This document shows, piece after piece, positions 1 through 8,615 of a stretch of DNA of 64,000 nt (its first letter is position 1; the number at the start of each line of letters is the position of its first letter). The notes under the pieces were generated by a model. The model did no database searches, was not told where the DNA came from, and saw nothing but the letters and a program-made list of their open reading frames with translations. The stretch covers positions 38,785-102,784 of the forward strand of contig QNYZ01000061.1 of NCBI GenBank assembly GCA_003973265.1, given 5' to 3'. Position numbers and translations under genes: made by a program. The DNA is from Deltaproteobacteria bacterium. GTDB lineage: Bacteria; Desulfobacterota; Desulfobacteria; Desulfobacterales; QNYZ01.

Positions 1-126
1 ATGATGTTCCAGGTCATTGGGAGTGGCGGGATCATTGAAAACGACGGTTGATCAGTCTGATATTCGCGGGTTGGATACCGCATGTCATGGTTTCGTCGTG
101 GAGCTGCCTCGGTCTAAAATCGGGAG

Positions 127-687
127 TTAGGCCAAGGGCCGTATCCTATAGGTTTTACGAGGGTTCTCCGTACCGTGATCGCGCCACCGCCATCTGGATT
201 TGCCGTTATAAACAATGGCATGTCTGAGCAAAAAGGCTTTGAGCTGTTGTTTGGATTTTCGGCAAGCGCTGACGGCATCTTCCCGGGCACGGGTCAAGTC
301 GCGCATGGCCTCATCCTGACGGTCGGGAATATAGACGGCGGTGAGTTCACCGGCACGATGCAACCGGGCCAGCATCTTGGCATCGCGTTTATCATTTTTA
401 ATGCGAACGCCGCTCTTTTTAGGAATCATCGAAGGGGCCGCCACCATGCAGTCAAACCCGCTTTTTGTTAGATACCTGTGAATATTATAACCGCAGGGAC
501 CGGCTTCATAAACGAAATTAAGACGACTTGCCGTAGAAACCATTTTACGACAAAATCTGTTCAGAGCGTCAAAATCGTTATTAATGGTGCCATAGCTCCT
601 GGCTGGACCCCGGCCGTCCTGATCCGCGATGGCGATGGTGATCGAATTTTTGTGGACATCCATACCGATAAACTTTACACTGTTCAT
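127..687 (-). pseudogene. IS110-family transposase, truncated
   Basis: This is the N-terminal DEDD (RuvC-like) domain of an IS110-type transposase. The acidic tetrad is visible: D10 in MDVHK, E61 in VYEAGP, and D99 and D102 in KNDKRDAK. Similarity stops near residue 161. The last ~25 residues are arginine-rich and unlike the family, and the frame closes at 186 residues instead of the usual 320-400. The C-terminal IS116/IS110/IS902 domain with the conserved serine is absent, although the stop lies well inside the window, so this is a real truncation and not an edge effect. The element should be inactive. No flanking target repeat could be identified. Confidence 0.85.
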
Positions 688-1240
688 GACCTGCCTCCTT
701 GGTTATGGCTCTGTATTGAGCGGGTTGATGTTTTTGCTCAGTATAACCCACGTTTGCAAGGAAGGCAGGTCTTTTTGTTGGCATCATAGCAAAAACCAGC
801 TAAAAATGTTCATGGGCGAGAATGGGCCCCCAATTAGCTCGTCGGAGCCCAGGATCATTTTTTGCGGGTTGTATCGCACGGCTTTACGAACTGCTCGGAT
901 GCTATCTATCAATCATTATGTCTAAAAAGCCAATTTCGGCCGATTTAAAAATTTTGGCTGGAATTTTATTAACATCGTGGCGAACTTTTTCGTTCGGCGC
1001 TTAAATTGCTCTTTGATAAGCACACAGACCACTAAAAAGGACCCGATGGTGCCACATGTTGGATCTGACGTGCACCGAGTCCATACGTTGCTTTTCCAAA
1101 TCTGTCTTAAAAAGGGCGTCAGCATTTGGAGCGTCGTATCAAAGATCTCGGTATAGGCCTCTTCCCGTGGATAAAATCTCACGCATAAGAGATATTCACG
1201 CAATCTTTTTTGTTATTGCATGAGATAAAACAACGCCCCC
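688..1240. other. intergenic, no convincing gene
   Basis: This gap lies between the transposase start and the end of the SLC13 permease gene. A minus-strand frame at 922-1203 (93 residues, starting MREYLLCVRFYP) has no recognisable domain, no clear ribosome-binding site and a composition typical of non-coding frames in its C-terminal half. The gap probably holds the rest of the decayed insertion element. No tRNA or clear terminator was seen. Confidence 0.5.
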
Positions 1241-3211
1241 TTAATAGAAAAGATACAACATCCCGATCAAAACGATTAGAAACAATACCGTCATACCCGC
1301 ACCGGCCTTAGCATAATCCATGGTCCTGTAGCCGCCGGGTCTCATGATCAGGGCGTTTACCTGGTGGGTCGGAAGTACAAAGGTATTGGACGCGGCAATG
1401 GCAACCACCATGGCCGTTATCCTCGGATCTGCACCGGCTTGAACGGCCATTGACATGCATAAGGGAACCAGAAGAACGGTTGCCCCCACATTCGAAACAA
1501 CCAGGGTAAAGAAAGAGGTCAAAATACCGACCACGAGAAGAAAAACAATCGTCGGAACCGACCCGATAGTCGTCATGATCGTCGTTGCAATAAATTCAGC
1601 TGCACCGGTTTTCTGAAAAGCCAGGCCCAGGGGGATCAGACCGCCCAATAAAAAAACAGTCATCCAGTCAACGGACTCATAGGCTTCATCAATGCTTATA
1701 ACATTGCTTAATATCATGCCCAATGCGCCGGTTAAAAGGCAGTCAGACAAAGATAGTTTCATCCCCGGATGGCCGAGGGCGTTCATCAATGGTTCAAACC
1801 CCATCACAAGCCCAAGGGCGACAATGAGCCAGACAATGGCGATGATCGCCTTTTCCGTCCGCATTAATTCACCTTTGACTTCGGTGGTAAAGACAAAGGT
1901 GCTTTTTGATTTCAGCCAGTGAAACACCCGCCAGGTGCCAAACATCAACACCGCATCACCCGGCTTGAATCTGTGCTCGGGAAGGTCATTAAAATGACAA
2001 TACCCGTCCGTGCAGATGGTTATCGGTATGGCTTCAAAAGACTCCGTAAAATGCACTTCGCCCAATTTTTTCCCCACCAGTTCCGATCTTTGCGTGACAA
2101 TCCCCTCCATGAGACCGGCATTATTGGGAGACAAATCCTCGGCAAAAATATCAAGATCCGGTTTTAAAATATAGCCCATATCTTTTGCCATGGCAGCTAC
2201 GATTCTTTTGCTGTGGGCAATCACGGCAAAGGTGTCTTTTTTTTCCAATCGACTGGTTCGGCTCGGCGCCAGGGTCTTGGTCTGTTTCCTGGAATTGTAA
2301 ATGGCGATGATGCTTATATGGTATTGTTCCCGTATAGTGAGCTGTTCCAGGTTTCGACGATCATCATGGTCTTCGGGAACTTCAAGTTCATAAATCGCAT
2401 CAATCATGTCGTAGGTATCTACAATTGAATCAGGGACAAGAGAACTGTCGCTGTCTTCTGATGAATTTGCCGGCAGTACATATTTACCCAATACAATAAA
2501 ATAGATAATGGCGCTGGCCACCAGGGCGACACCGATGGGTGTCTGGGTAAAAAGCCCCAGGGGCTCGATCTTTTCCGGCATAAATCCCAGGGAATTTGCC
2601 TGTTCGATCAGGTCATTCAGCAAAATCGTGGGGCTGGCCCCGACAAGCGTCATGGTGCCGCCGATAATCGCACAAAATCCCATGGGCATGAGGATTCTCG
2701 AAATCGGAATACCGGTTTGTTTACCGATTCTAATAGCAGCCGGCATAAAAAGCGCGGCCGCACCGATGTTCTGCATAAAACTTGAGATAAACGCGACGGT
2801 TCCGGATATGAGCGTAACAATCCGGTTCTCCGCTTTTCCCGCGATCTGGAGAATCTTCCGGGCCAGGACATTCATCACCCCGGTTTTATCCAGCCCCGCG
2901 CCGATGATAATCACTGCGATGATGGATACAACGGCATTGCTGGATAAACCGCTGATGGCTTCTTTGGGTGTCACAACGCCCAGAATAGGCAGGATCACCA
3001 TCATGATAATCCCGACGACGTCCACCCTGACAAACTCAAAGATGAAAAGGACAATAGCAAGGACCAATACTCCCATCACAATTTCCATCTGAGCGGTGAT
3101 TGCTACCTCGGCAACCGGTTTATCTGCGGCAATTAATATGCCCGGTAGAAAAAAAATACCGGTAATAAAAAAAATCAGGGCTATCAAGTATGAGCCAGTC
3201 CTGTCTTTCAA
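1241..3211 (-). CDS. SLC13/DASS-family permease with central RCK_C domains
   Basis: A 656-residue integral membrane protein of the divalent anion:Na+ symporter (ArsB/NhaD, SLC13) superfamily. Hydrophobic helices fill residues ~5-250 and ~450-655. Between them is a soluble block (~270-440) resembling two TrkA-C/RCK_C domains, a layout known from SLC13-type permeases of many bacteria. The N terminus has a helix that may be a signal anchor. The substrate (sulfate, a dicarboxylate or another anion) cannot be read from sequence. The gene follows the kinase-like/receiver protein gene at 3386-4615 on the same strand with a 174-nt gap, so the two are probably co-regulated. Confidence 0.85.
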   Translation of the reverse strand: MKDRTGSYLIALIFFITGIFFLPGILIAADKPVAEVAITAQMEIVMGVLVLAIVLFIFEFVRVDVVGIIMMVILPILGVVTPKEAISGLSSNAVVSIIAVIIIGAGLDKTGVMNVLARKILQIAGKAENRIVTLISGTVAFISSFMQNIGAAALFMPAAIRIGKQTGIPISRILMPMGFCAIIGGTMTLVGASPTILLNDLIEQANSLGFMPEKIEPLGLFTQTPIGVALVASAIIYFIVLGKYVLPANSSEDSDSSLVPDSIVDTYDMIDAIYELEVPEDHDDRRNLEQLTIREQYHISIIAIYNSRKQTKTLAPSRTSRLEKKDTFAVIAHSKRIVAAMAKDMGYILKPDLDIFAEDLSPNNAGLMEGIVTQRSELVGKKLGEVHFTESFEAIPITICTDGYCHFNDLPEHRFKPGDAVLMFGTWRVFHWLKSKSTFVFTTEVKGELMRTEKAIIAIVWLIVALGLVMGFEPLMNALGHPGMKLSLSDCLLTGALGMILSNVISIDEAYESVDWMTVFLLGGLIPLGLAFQKTGAAEFIATTIMTTIGSVPTIVFLLVVGILTSFFTLVVSNVGATVLLVPLCMSMAVQAGADPRITAMVVAIAASNTFVLPTHQVNALIMRPGGYRTMDYAKAGAGMTVLFLIVLIGMLYLFY

Positions 3212-3385
3212 TTTACCCTCCCCCCCCTAAATAAAGTGTAAGCTGTCTGTTTTATAGCGATGAGTTCTCCCTGAACAAATGATTGACTGAATTAAGCCGT
3301 TACCTGCGCACGCCCATTTTAATTGGACGCCAAACCTTTAAAATCATATATTCAGATTTAAACCAAATGGGTTGCGCCCCTTGTA

Positions 3386-4615
3386 TCAACTGCTTTTCCT
3401 GGAAAGTACTTTTTCGTTCGCATGCTTGATAACCCTGCTCAGTTCCGCAATATCCAGCGGTTTGTGTAAATAATCAAAAGCACCCAGTTCAAGACACTGC
3501 TTTTTATCGTCATCGGAACCATGTCCGGTGAGTATAATGACCTCGGTTTCAGGATATTTCTGTTTGACTATTTTAAGCATGTCAATCCCGCTTTGCCCAG
3601 GCATTTTTAAATCAAATACCATGACATCCGGTTCATCCTGTTCAATTAAGCGCAAGGCCGATTCTCCGTCATGAACGACAGCTGATCCCATATCCCTCAG
3701 TGCCAATCGTTCGGAAAGTGTTTTAACGAATTCCTGTTCATCATCAACCAGAAGAATTTTTGATGGCCGACGTTTATCGTACCGGCGATATACTTCATGG
3801 GCAGGAGAACGGCTGTCAAATTTAAATTCTACATTTTCGACGCCATCGACCTGTTCAACAATGGTTCTTATTTCTTCTTTCAGACGGTTGATTTTACGTG
3901 CACCCTTATCAATACCGATGCATATATTACCGTTATTGGCATTCACCGTCACGTCATGGCCCTTTTTGGCCAAAGCGACCTCGACCCTGGCTGACAGGTT
4001 GAAATCTTTCACGGCCTGGATGGATGTTTTCGTCGGATTGAAGATCCCCTCATCCAGGCTCTGCACGACCAGGTCACAGGCCTCTTCCAGGGATTCCGTG
4101 TGCATCGGAATAACCAGATCGAAGTAGGCCGGGTTGAAGGGGTCGTAAATACCGCAATATTTTGCAAGCCATTTCACCTGCTCCTCGTCAAGTTTTCTGA
4201 TGATCTGACGGGCTTCGGATTCCGTGCCCCCCTGTTTCTCTATCAATGTGGCCACACGAAACGCCATGTCGGCAACGAGGCCCACCTGAAAAAAATGGGT
4301 AATTTCCATGGGAATCAACCGCACGGGATACCCGGACAGTACCAGGTCTCTTCCCGCTGATACCATGAGCATCTTTGACAGAACCAGTTTGATATATGCC
4401 AGCGAATACTTCTTTTCATGCGTAAATTTTTCAAACACGGAGGTTTTAAGGGTAAGGGCTTTTTGAATCTTTGATTCTGTAATTCCGGATAAAATAGATG
4501 CCTCGGAAATAATCTGCTCGATGCTGCTATGTCGAAAATGTGTTTTTCCGACCAGACAGCGAATGACCTCGTTCTCCTGGCAGAACCCCTTGCTGAAGAC
4601 CGTTATGATTGCCAT
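3386..4615 (-). CDS. response regulator with degenerate cytidylate-kinase-like and BON-like domains
   Basis: A 409-residue protein with three parts. Residues 1-195 resemble the cytidylate-kinase-like (Cytidylate_kin2) fold and begin MAIITVFSKG, but the glycine/lysine P-loop expected just after the first strand is replaced by FCQENEV, so ATP binding there is doubtful. Residues ~196-268 look like a BON domain (SARVEVALAKKG, then a VDGVENVEF ending). Residues 286-403 are a receiver domain with D291/D292, phospho-acceptor D335 in VMVFDLKMPG and K385. There is no DNA-binding output domain, so it probably works through protein contacts. It lies upstream of the SLC13 permease on the same strand and may sense or control that transporter. 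Confidence 0.75.
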   Translation of the reverse strand: MAIITVFSKGFCQENEVIRCLVGKTHFRHSSIEQIISEASILSGITESKIQKALTLKTSVFEKFTHEKKYSLAYIKLVLSKMLMVSAGRDLVLSGYPVRLIPMEITHFFQVGLVADMAFRVATLIEKQGGTESEARQIIRKLDEEQVKWLAKYCGIYDPFNPAYFDLVIPMHTESLEEACDLVVQSLDEGIFNPTKTSIQAVKDFNLSARVEVALAKKGHDVTVNANNGNICIGIDKGARKINRLKEEIRTIVEQVDGVENVEFKFDSRSPAHEVYRRYDKRRPSKILLVDDEQEFVKTLSERLALRDMGSAVVHDGESALRLIEQDEPDVMVFDLKMPGQSGIDMLKIVKQKYPETEVIILTGHGSDDDKKQCLELGAFDYLHKPLDIAELSRVIKHANEKVLSRKSS

Positions 4616-5071
4616 GGTTATGCCCCCGCTTAGATTTATTTGCTCCTGAATAATATAAAGCGTGATAAAAATCAGCGCGTGTTTTTTACTATACGTTTAT
4701 TATATAGCAAAAAACGTATTGAGAATACACCCTCTATACTATTTTGTTTCAATTGGAAACAGCGGACTGGGCAGCTGTACGACCAGCAGTGTCGATAAAT
4801 TTCTGCGCCGGATTTGCCATGATTCGGCAGATGAACCGGTTTGCCAACAATGATATGACAGATCGGTCAAACCGGCTCACCCGGCAGATGTGATCAATTC
4901 AGGATAAGACCAGTGGATTACTGCGCTTCGGGATGCAGGCTATTTTCAGGTGTCTGTACAAAAACAACATTCGGGGAAACAACCTCACCGTCGGCAGGGG
5001 GTAAGCCCGGCAGGGCTGAATACCGGCGATCTTTCTTTCAAAAGAGGCTGTATCCAGCCCGGTACCGATAA
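4616..5071. other. intergenic, inverted repeat only
   Basis: No supported gene lies in these 456 bases. Short frames on both strands lack ribosome-binding sites and family resemblance. An inverted repeat CCGGTTTG (4836-4843) / CAAACCGG (4868-4875) could be an operator or a weak hairpin; there is no T-run after it. Confidence 0.4.
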
Positions 5072-6241
5072 TTAATCTCCCAAAGATTGAATAAAACACC
5101 CCCCGCTGCCGCCATCGCCATCGTCGTCGCTGGACGGTGGGGGTGCCGATGGGGCCGGCATGGATAAAGGCGGGTTGTTTTCGGCGAAATACTCGTGACT
5201 GTCCGCATTTTTTATGGCTGCATCCGGATTGATCCGGGCCAGATTACGTGCATTGGACTGAGTAGGAGCAATATCCTTGGTTTCGGCAATAATCTTGAAA
5301 TGCGACATCTCGTGGACAATCGTGCCGGCTTTCGAGTCGGTTCCGTTCAGTGGCGCAGACCAGAACTGGTTACAGAAATAAATCTTATATGGCTCATTGG
5401 GAATTACGTACGCATAATAAGGATTTAGATCAACACAGACAGCATAGATCTGTTCAGTGGCCAGCGCATCAGATATCCGGTCGAAATGGCCGGTCACGAT
5501 TGAATACCGGGATGAGTCGTAGGCGCCAAACCATTCCCGGTAGCGCTGCGCCTGCGGCCGCAGGTTCACGGGGGCATTGTGCAGGGCATTTTTTGCCGTT
5601 AACGCGATGCGCCGGGCTTCCGCCAGGGCAGCATTAATCACATTCAACTGCCCGGGCGTACATGCTGCCAGGGGGCGGCTCAACGAAACTGGCTCATCCA
5701 TTCCCGTTATCAATGTAAATTCCACCGGATCGGAAGAAGATAGCGGTTGCTTCTCGGACGGGAACCCGGTCTGTACGTCTCCCTCCGGAATTGCCGCGGG
5801 GGTTTTGGCTGTTACCTCGCTTTTCCGGTATTGAACCGTATACTCACCGGCCTGGTAGATTTGATACCCCTTTTCAAGGGCCACAATCCCGGAGACTTCC
5901 TGATTGGCACCGATCCGGATATAATCATCCGGCCCGGGCGTGCCCCTTTTCACCAGCATGCCGATGTAGGGGACCGGCCGGCCGTCATGGCGAACGTCAA
6001 GACAGTCGCTTGTCCATTCGCCCTCAAGGGGGGTCCCCCATTTCAGTACATCAATGGGATTTTCAGACCCGTTTTTCAGACTGAATTTCAGCCGGATTGA
6101 AATACCGTTATCCTCATCGACCCCTATCACTTCAACCGTTGAAGACAATAAAGAGGTGTCGGCCACAGCCCGGCTGCCGATAGTGGCAAAGATAAGTGCG
6201 AAAACGATCAGACTGGAAACCAGGATTTTTTTTCGTAACAT
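5072..6241 (-). CDS. exported M35-like (aspzincin) metallopeptidase
   Basis: A 389-residue secreted zinc protease of the deuterolysin/Lys-metalloendopeptidase group. Residues 1-27 form a signal peptide ending AVADT. Residues ~30-180 are a beta-rich N-terminal domain (LKWGTPLEGEW, YIGMLVKRG). The catalytic domain spans ~190-358. The zinc motif is H310-E-M-S-H314, with D323 placed 13 residues after the first histidine as in aspzincins, and NADSHEYFAEN closes the domain. A proline/serine linker and an Asp/Gly-rich tail end in GGCFIQSLGD; a GGCF tail is common in exported proteins of this lineage and may have a sorting role (inference). The lipoprotein gene just upstream is a paralogue of the N-terminal domain, so the pair may act together in the envelope. 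Confidence 0.8.
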   Translation of the reverse strand: MLRKKILVSSLIVFALIFATIGSRAVADTSLLSSTVEVIGVDEDNGISIRLKFSLKNGSENPIDVLKWGTPLEGEWTSDCLDVRHDGRPVPYIGMLVKRGTPGPDDYIRIGANQEVSGIVALEKGYQIYQAGEYTVQYRKSEVTAKTPAAIPEGDVQTGFPSEKQPLSSSDPVEFTLITGMDEPVSLSRPLAACTPGQLNVINAALAEARRIALTAKNALHNAPVNLRPQAQRYREWFGAYDSSRYSIVTGHFDRISDALATEQIYAVCVDLNPYYAYVIPNEPYKIYFCNQFWSAPLNGTDSKAGTIVHEMSHFKIIAETKDIAPTQSNARNLARINPDAAIKNADSHEYFAENNPPLSMPAPSAPPPSSDDDGDGGSGGCFIQSLGD

Positions 6242-6315
6242 AAAGGCTCCTTGGATGGTATGTTGAGAGTTTTTCTTTTACACAAACGCAACATCGGTGG
6301 CGTCACCGGAAAGGA

Positions 6316-6846
6316 TTACTTTGCCACCGTAAAAACCACCTGATTTGAATGAACCGGCATCAATTGCGCCTCGCCGTTATTCACCCGGACTGAGACATAC
6401 GGTTTGCTGTACCGGACCGAATACCGCCCGGCCCCCTTCAGTTCATATCCCTTCTCCAGCAACAGTGTGGCCGATAAATCGCCATGGGGGCCAATGATCA
6501 CATAATCTTCTTTTTGCGGGGCGCCCCGCTTGACCTGCATGCCGATGTACCGGATCTGCCTGCCGTCCAGTTTTACGTCAAACATATTATCGGTGAATTC
6601 ACCTTCAAAAGGCGTTCCCCATTTCAATATTTCCAGGTTGTCTGAGGACATATTTTTTAATGTAAATTCGATACGAACGGACACGGTATCTTTGGCAGAC
6701 ACATCAAGAACTTTAAGCACTCCCTCCAGCGACGCCATTTCACCCTGTTGAGAATTCGAAGTTCGCGCACATGAAAGCAAAAAAAATGAAAGCATAATGC
6801 ACGCGGCGACACCGAATAAAAGGGTGGGTTTTTGAACAAAATTCAT
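6316..6846 (-). CDS. lipoprotein paralogous to the N-terminal domain of the M35-like peptidase
   Basis: A 176-residue predicted lipoprotein. The signal peptide ends in the lipobox FFLLSC, with the lipidated cysteine near residue 26. Residues ~40-165 align by eye with residues ~30-145 of the downstream peptidase: shared blocks include LKWGTPFEGEF, YIGMQVKRGAP, LLLEKGYEL and YSVRYSK. There is no catalytic motif. It lies 74 nt upstream of the protease in the same direction. Possible roles are an inhibitor, a chaperone or a membrane anchor for the protease; none can be decided from sequence. A clear gene duplication with loss or gain of the catalytic part is visible. Confidence 0.75.
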   Translation of the reverse strand: MNFVQKPTLLFGVAACIMLSFFLLSCARTSNSQQGEMASLEGVLKVLDVSAKDTVSVRIEFTLKNMSSDNLEILKWGTPFEGEFTDNMFDVKLDGRQIRYIGMQVKRGAPQKEDYVIIGPHGDLSATLLLEKGYELKGAGRYSVRYSKPYVSVRVNNGEAQLMPVHSNQVVFTVAK

Positions 6847-7175
6847 TTTTACCTCCGATGAAAGTGATAAATATTTCGCAAACGGACAGTGGCATTTTTA
6901 ACAACGCCTGCCCCGACAGCCGGGCCGAAAAACTTCTAAATAAACGAACGCAGGGCTGGAATGTACTTTATCAGTTAGATCCTGAAAAATGGTAAAAACT
7001 CTATGCCCCATTCCGTTTTTTTTTGCAATAAAAAGTTATCTATATAAAAAAGACCCGCCGGCTTTCTTTGGCCCCAAATCCGGCGATGATGATATCCACA
7101 TGAGGTGAGCCAAAAATCTGTTGATATATTTTCACGTCAGGTGATATATAATTCACTTTTGCAGGTAACTGGACA
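6847..7175. other. divergent intergenic region
   Basis: A 329-nt gap between the divergently transcribed lipoprotein and selA genes. Apart from the candidate selA promoter (7121-7152) nothing was recognised. No tRNA-Sec gene is present here or elsewhere in the window. Confidence 0.5.
7121..7152 (+). promoter_or_regulatory. candidate sigma-70 promoter of the selA operon
   Basis: TTGATA at 7121-7126 is followed by an AT-rich TATATAAT block. TATATA at 7145-7150 gives an 18-bp spacer, and a perfect TATAAT at 7147-7152 gives a spacer of 20. It lies 24 nt before the selA start codon and would drive the whole operon to about 16.4 kb. Confidence 0.4.
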
Positions 7176-8615
7176 ATGAATCCGATGGGCATAACTGAAA
7201 AACGACAGCGGCTTTTGCGTGCGCTTCCCGGCGTAGACGCCATTTTACTGGCAATGGCCAATGACACGGATTTTGATCATATCCCCCGGGCCGTAAAGGT
7301 TCGCTCGGTTCGGGAAGTGCTGGACGATTGCCGTCGGATAATTCTGGATGATGCGAACAGAGCCGATGCGTCGCTGTTCGGCCAGGCGGCCCTCTTAAAA
7401 CGGATCGGCCAGGTGGTGCGGCGGCACATGGCCCTGAATCTCAGCCGGGTGGTCAATGCCACCGGGGTGATCGTCCATACCAATCTGGGCCGTTCCCTGC
7501 TGGCGGAAGCCGCCATTTCCAACATGGCGGCCGTGGCCGCCGGATACACCAATCTCGAATACGACCTGACCGCCGGGCATCGGGGCTCCCGGTACTCGGC
7601 CGTGGCGGATATTATCTGCGAAATCAGCGGTGCCGAAGCAGCCCTGGTGGTCAACAACAACGCCGGCGCGGTGCTCCTTTGCCTGTCCACCCTGGCCGAC
7701 GGCCGGGAGGTCATCGTTTCCCGGGGCGAGCTGGTGGAAATCGGCGGCTCGTTCCGAATCCCCGATATCATCACCCGCAGCGGCTGTATTCTCAGAGAAG
7801 TGGGCACCACCAACCGCACTCACTTGAGAGATTACGACCAGGCCATTGGTGACGGCACGGCCCTTCTGCTTAAGGTCCACAAGAGCAATTACAGTATCGT
7901 CGGATTTTCGGCCGAGGTTTCCCTGCCCGACCTGGTCCGCCTGGGAAAAAAACGCCGGATCCCGGTCATGGATGATCTGGGCAGTGGAACCTTTATCGAC
8001 CTGTCCACATTCGGTCTGACCAAAGAGCCCACTGTTCAGGATACGGTGGCGGCGGGTACCGATCTGGCCTCGTTCAGCGGAGACAAACTCCTCGGCGGCC
8101 CCCAGGCCGGGATCATCGTCGGCAAAAAAGAATACATCGACCGGATCAAACAAAACCCCCTCACCCGGGCCCTTCGGATTGATAAGCTGACGCTGGCCGC
8201 CCTGGAAAGCACCATGCATCTGTACCGGGATCCGAGAAAAGCCGTGGAGAGTATCCCCACCCTGCGGATGCTGTCTCTTCCCCTCCAGGTCATCGAGACC
8301 CGGGCGCAACAACTGGCATCCATGCTGGAAAAGATAAACTGTTCGGGTCTGCATGTTCGTATCGTTCGTAAATCGTCCCGCGCCGGCGGAGGATCTTTGC
8401 CCATTCAAGATCTGGAAAGCCGTTGCGTGGCCATCCGGATCGATACGCTTACCGCACAATTTATTGAACGTACCTTACGCCATTCCCGGCCGGCCATCAT
8501 CGGCCGGATCGAGGATGAGTCCTTTTTAATGGATGTTCGCACCCTGTCAGAAAACGATTTCGACCTAATCTTAACGGCCATAACGGCGCTCTTTCAAAGG
8601 CATGCGAATGAATAA
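7176..8615 (+). CDS. selA: L-seryl-tRNA(Sec) selenium transferase
   Basis: A 479-residue PLP enzyme of normal length that converts Ser-tRNA(Sec) to selenocysteinyl-tRNA with selenophosphate. The N-terminal domain (1-~85) and the SelA core are recognisable: NATGVIVHTNLGRS (94-107), YTNLEYDLTAGHRGSRY, VNNNAGAVLLCL, and the PLP lysine K304 in SFSGDKLLGGPQAG. It shows that the organism makes selenoproteins. selB, selC and selD are not in the window. A second ATG lies at 7185. The 3' end overlaps the next gene, and the genes that follow on this strand are very tightly spaced, so selA probably heads the operon. Confidence 0.95.
   Translation: MNPMGITEKRQRLLRALPGVDAILLAMANDTDFDHIPRAVKVRSVREVLDDCRRIILDDANRADASLFGQAALLKRIGQVVRRHMALNLSRVVNATGVIVHTNLGRSLLAEAAISNMAAVAAGYTNLEYDLTAGHRGSRYSAVADIICEISGAEAALVVNNNAGAVLLCLSTLADGREVIVSRGELVEIGGSFRIPDIITRSGCILREVGTTNRTHLRDYDQAIGDGTALLLKVHKSNYSIVGFSAEVSLPDLVRLGKKRRIPVMDDLGSGTFIDLSTFGLTKEPTVQDTVAAGTDLASFSGDKLLGGPQAGIIVGKKEYIDRIKQNPLTRALRIDKLTLAALESTMHLYRDPRKAVESIPTLRMLSLPLQVIETRAQQLASMLEKINCSGLHVRIVRKSSRAGGGSLPIQDLESRCVAIRIDTLTAQFIERTLRHSRPAIIGRIEDESFLMDVRTLSENDFDLILTAITALFQRHANE

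Noticed and set aside
922..1203. 93-residue minus-strand frame (MREYLLCVRFYP...)
   Set aside because: No ribosome-binding site, no known domain and a random-looking C-terminal half; it may be a transposon relic.
1780..1810. GGTTCAAACCCC resembling a tRNA T-arm
   Set aside because: It lies inside the SLC13 permease coding sequence and no cloverleaf surrounds it.
4899..5099. 66-residue frame continuing past the M35-like peptidase
   Set aside because: It overlaps the 3' end of the peptidase gene in another frame and has no start signal.
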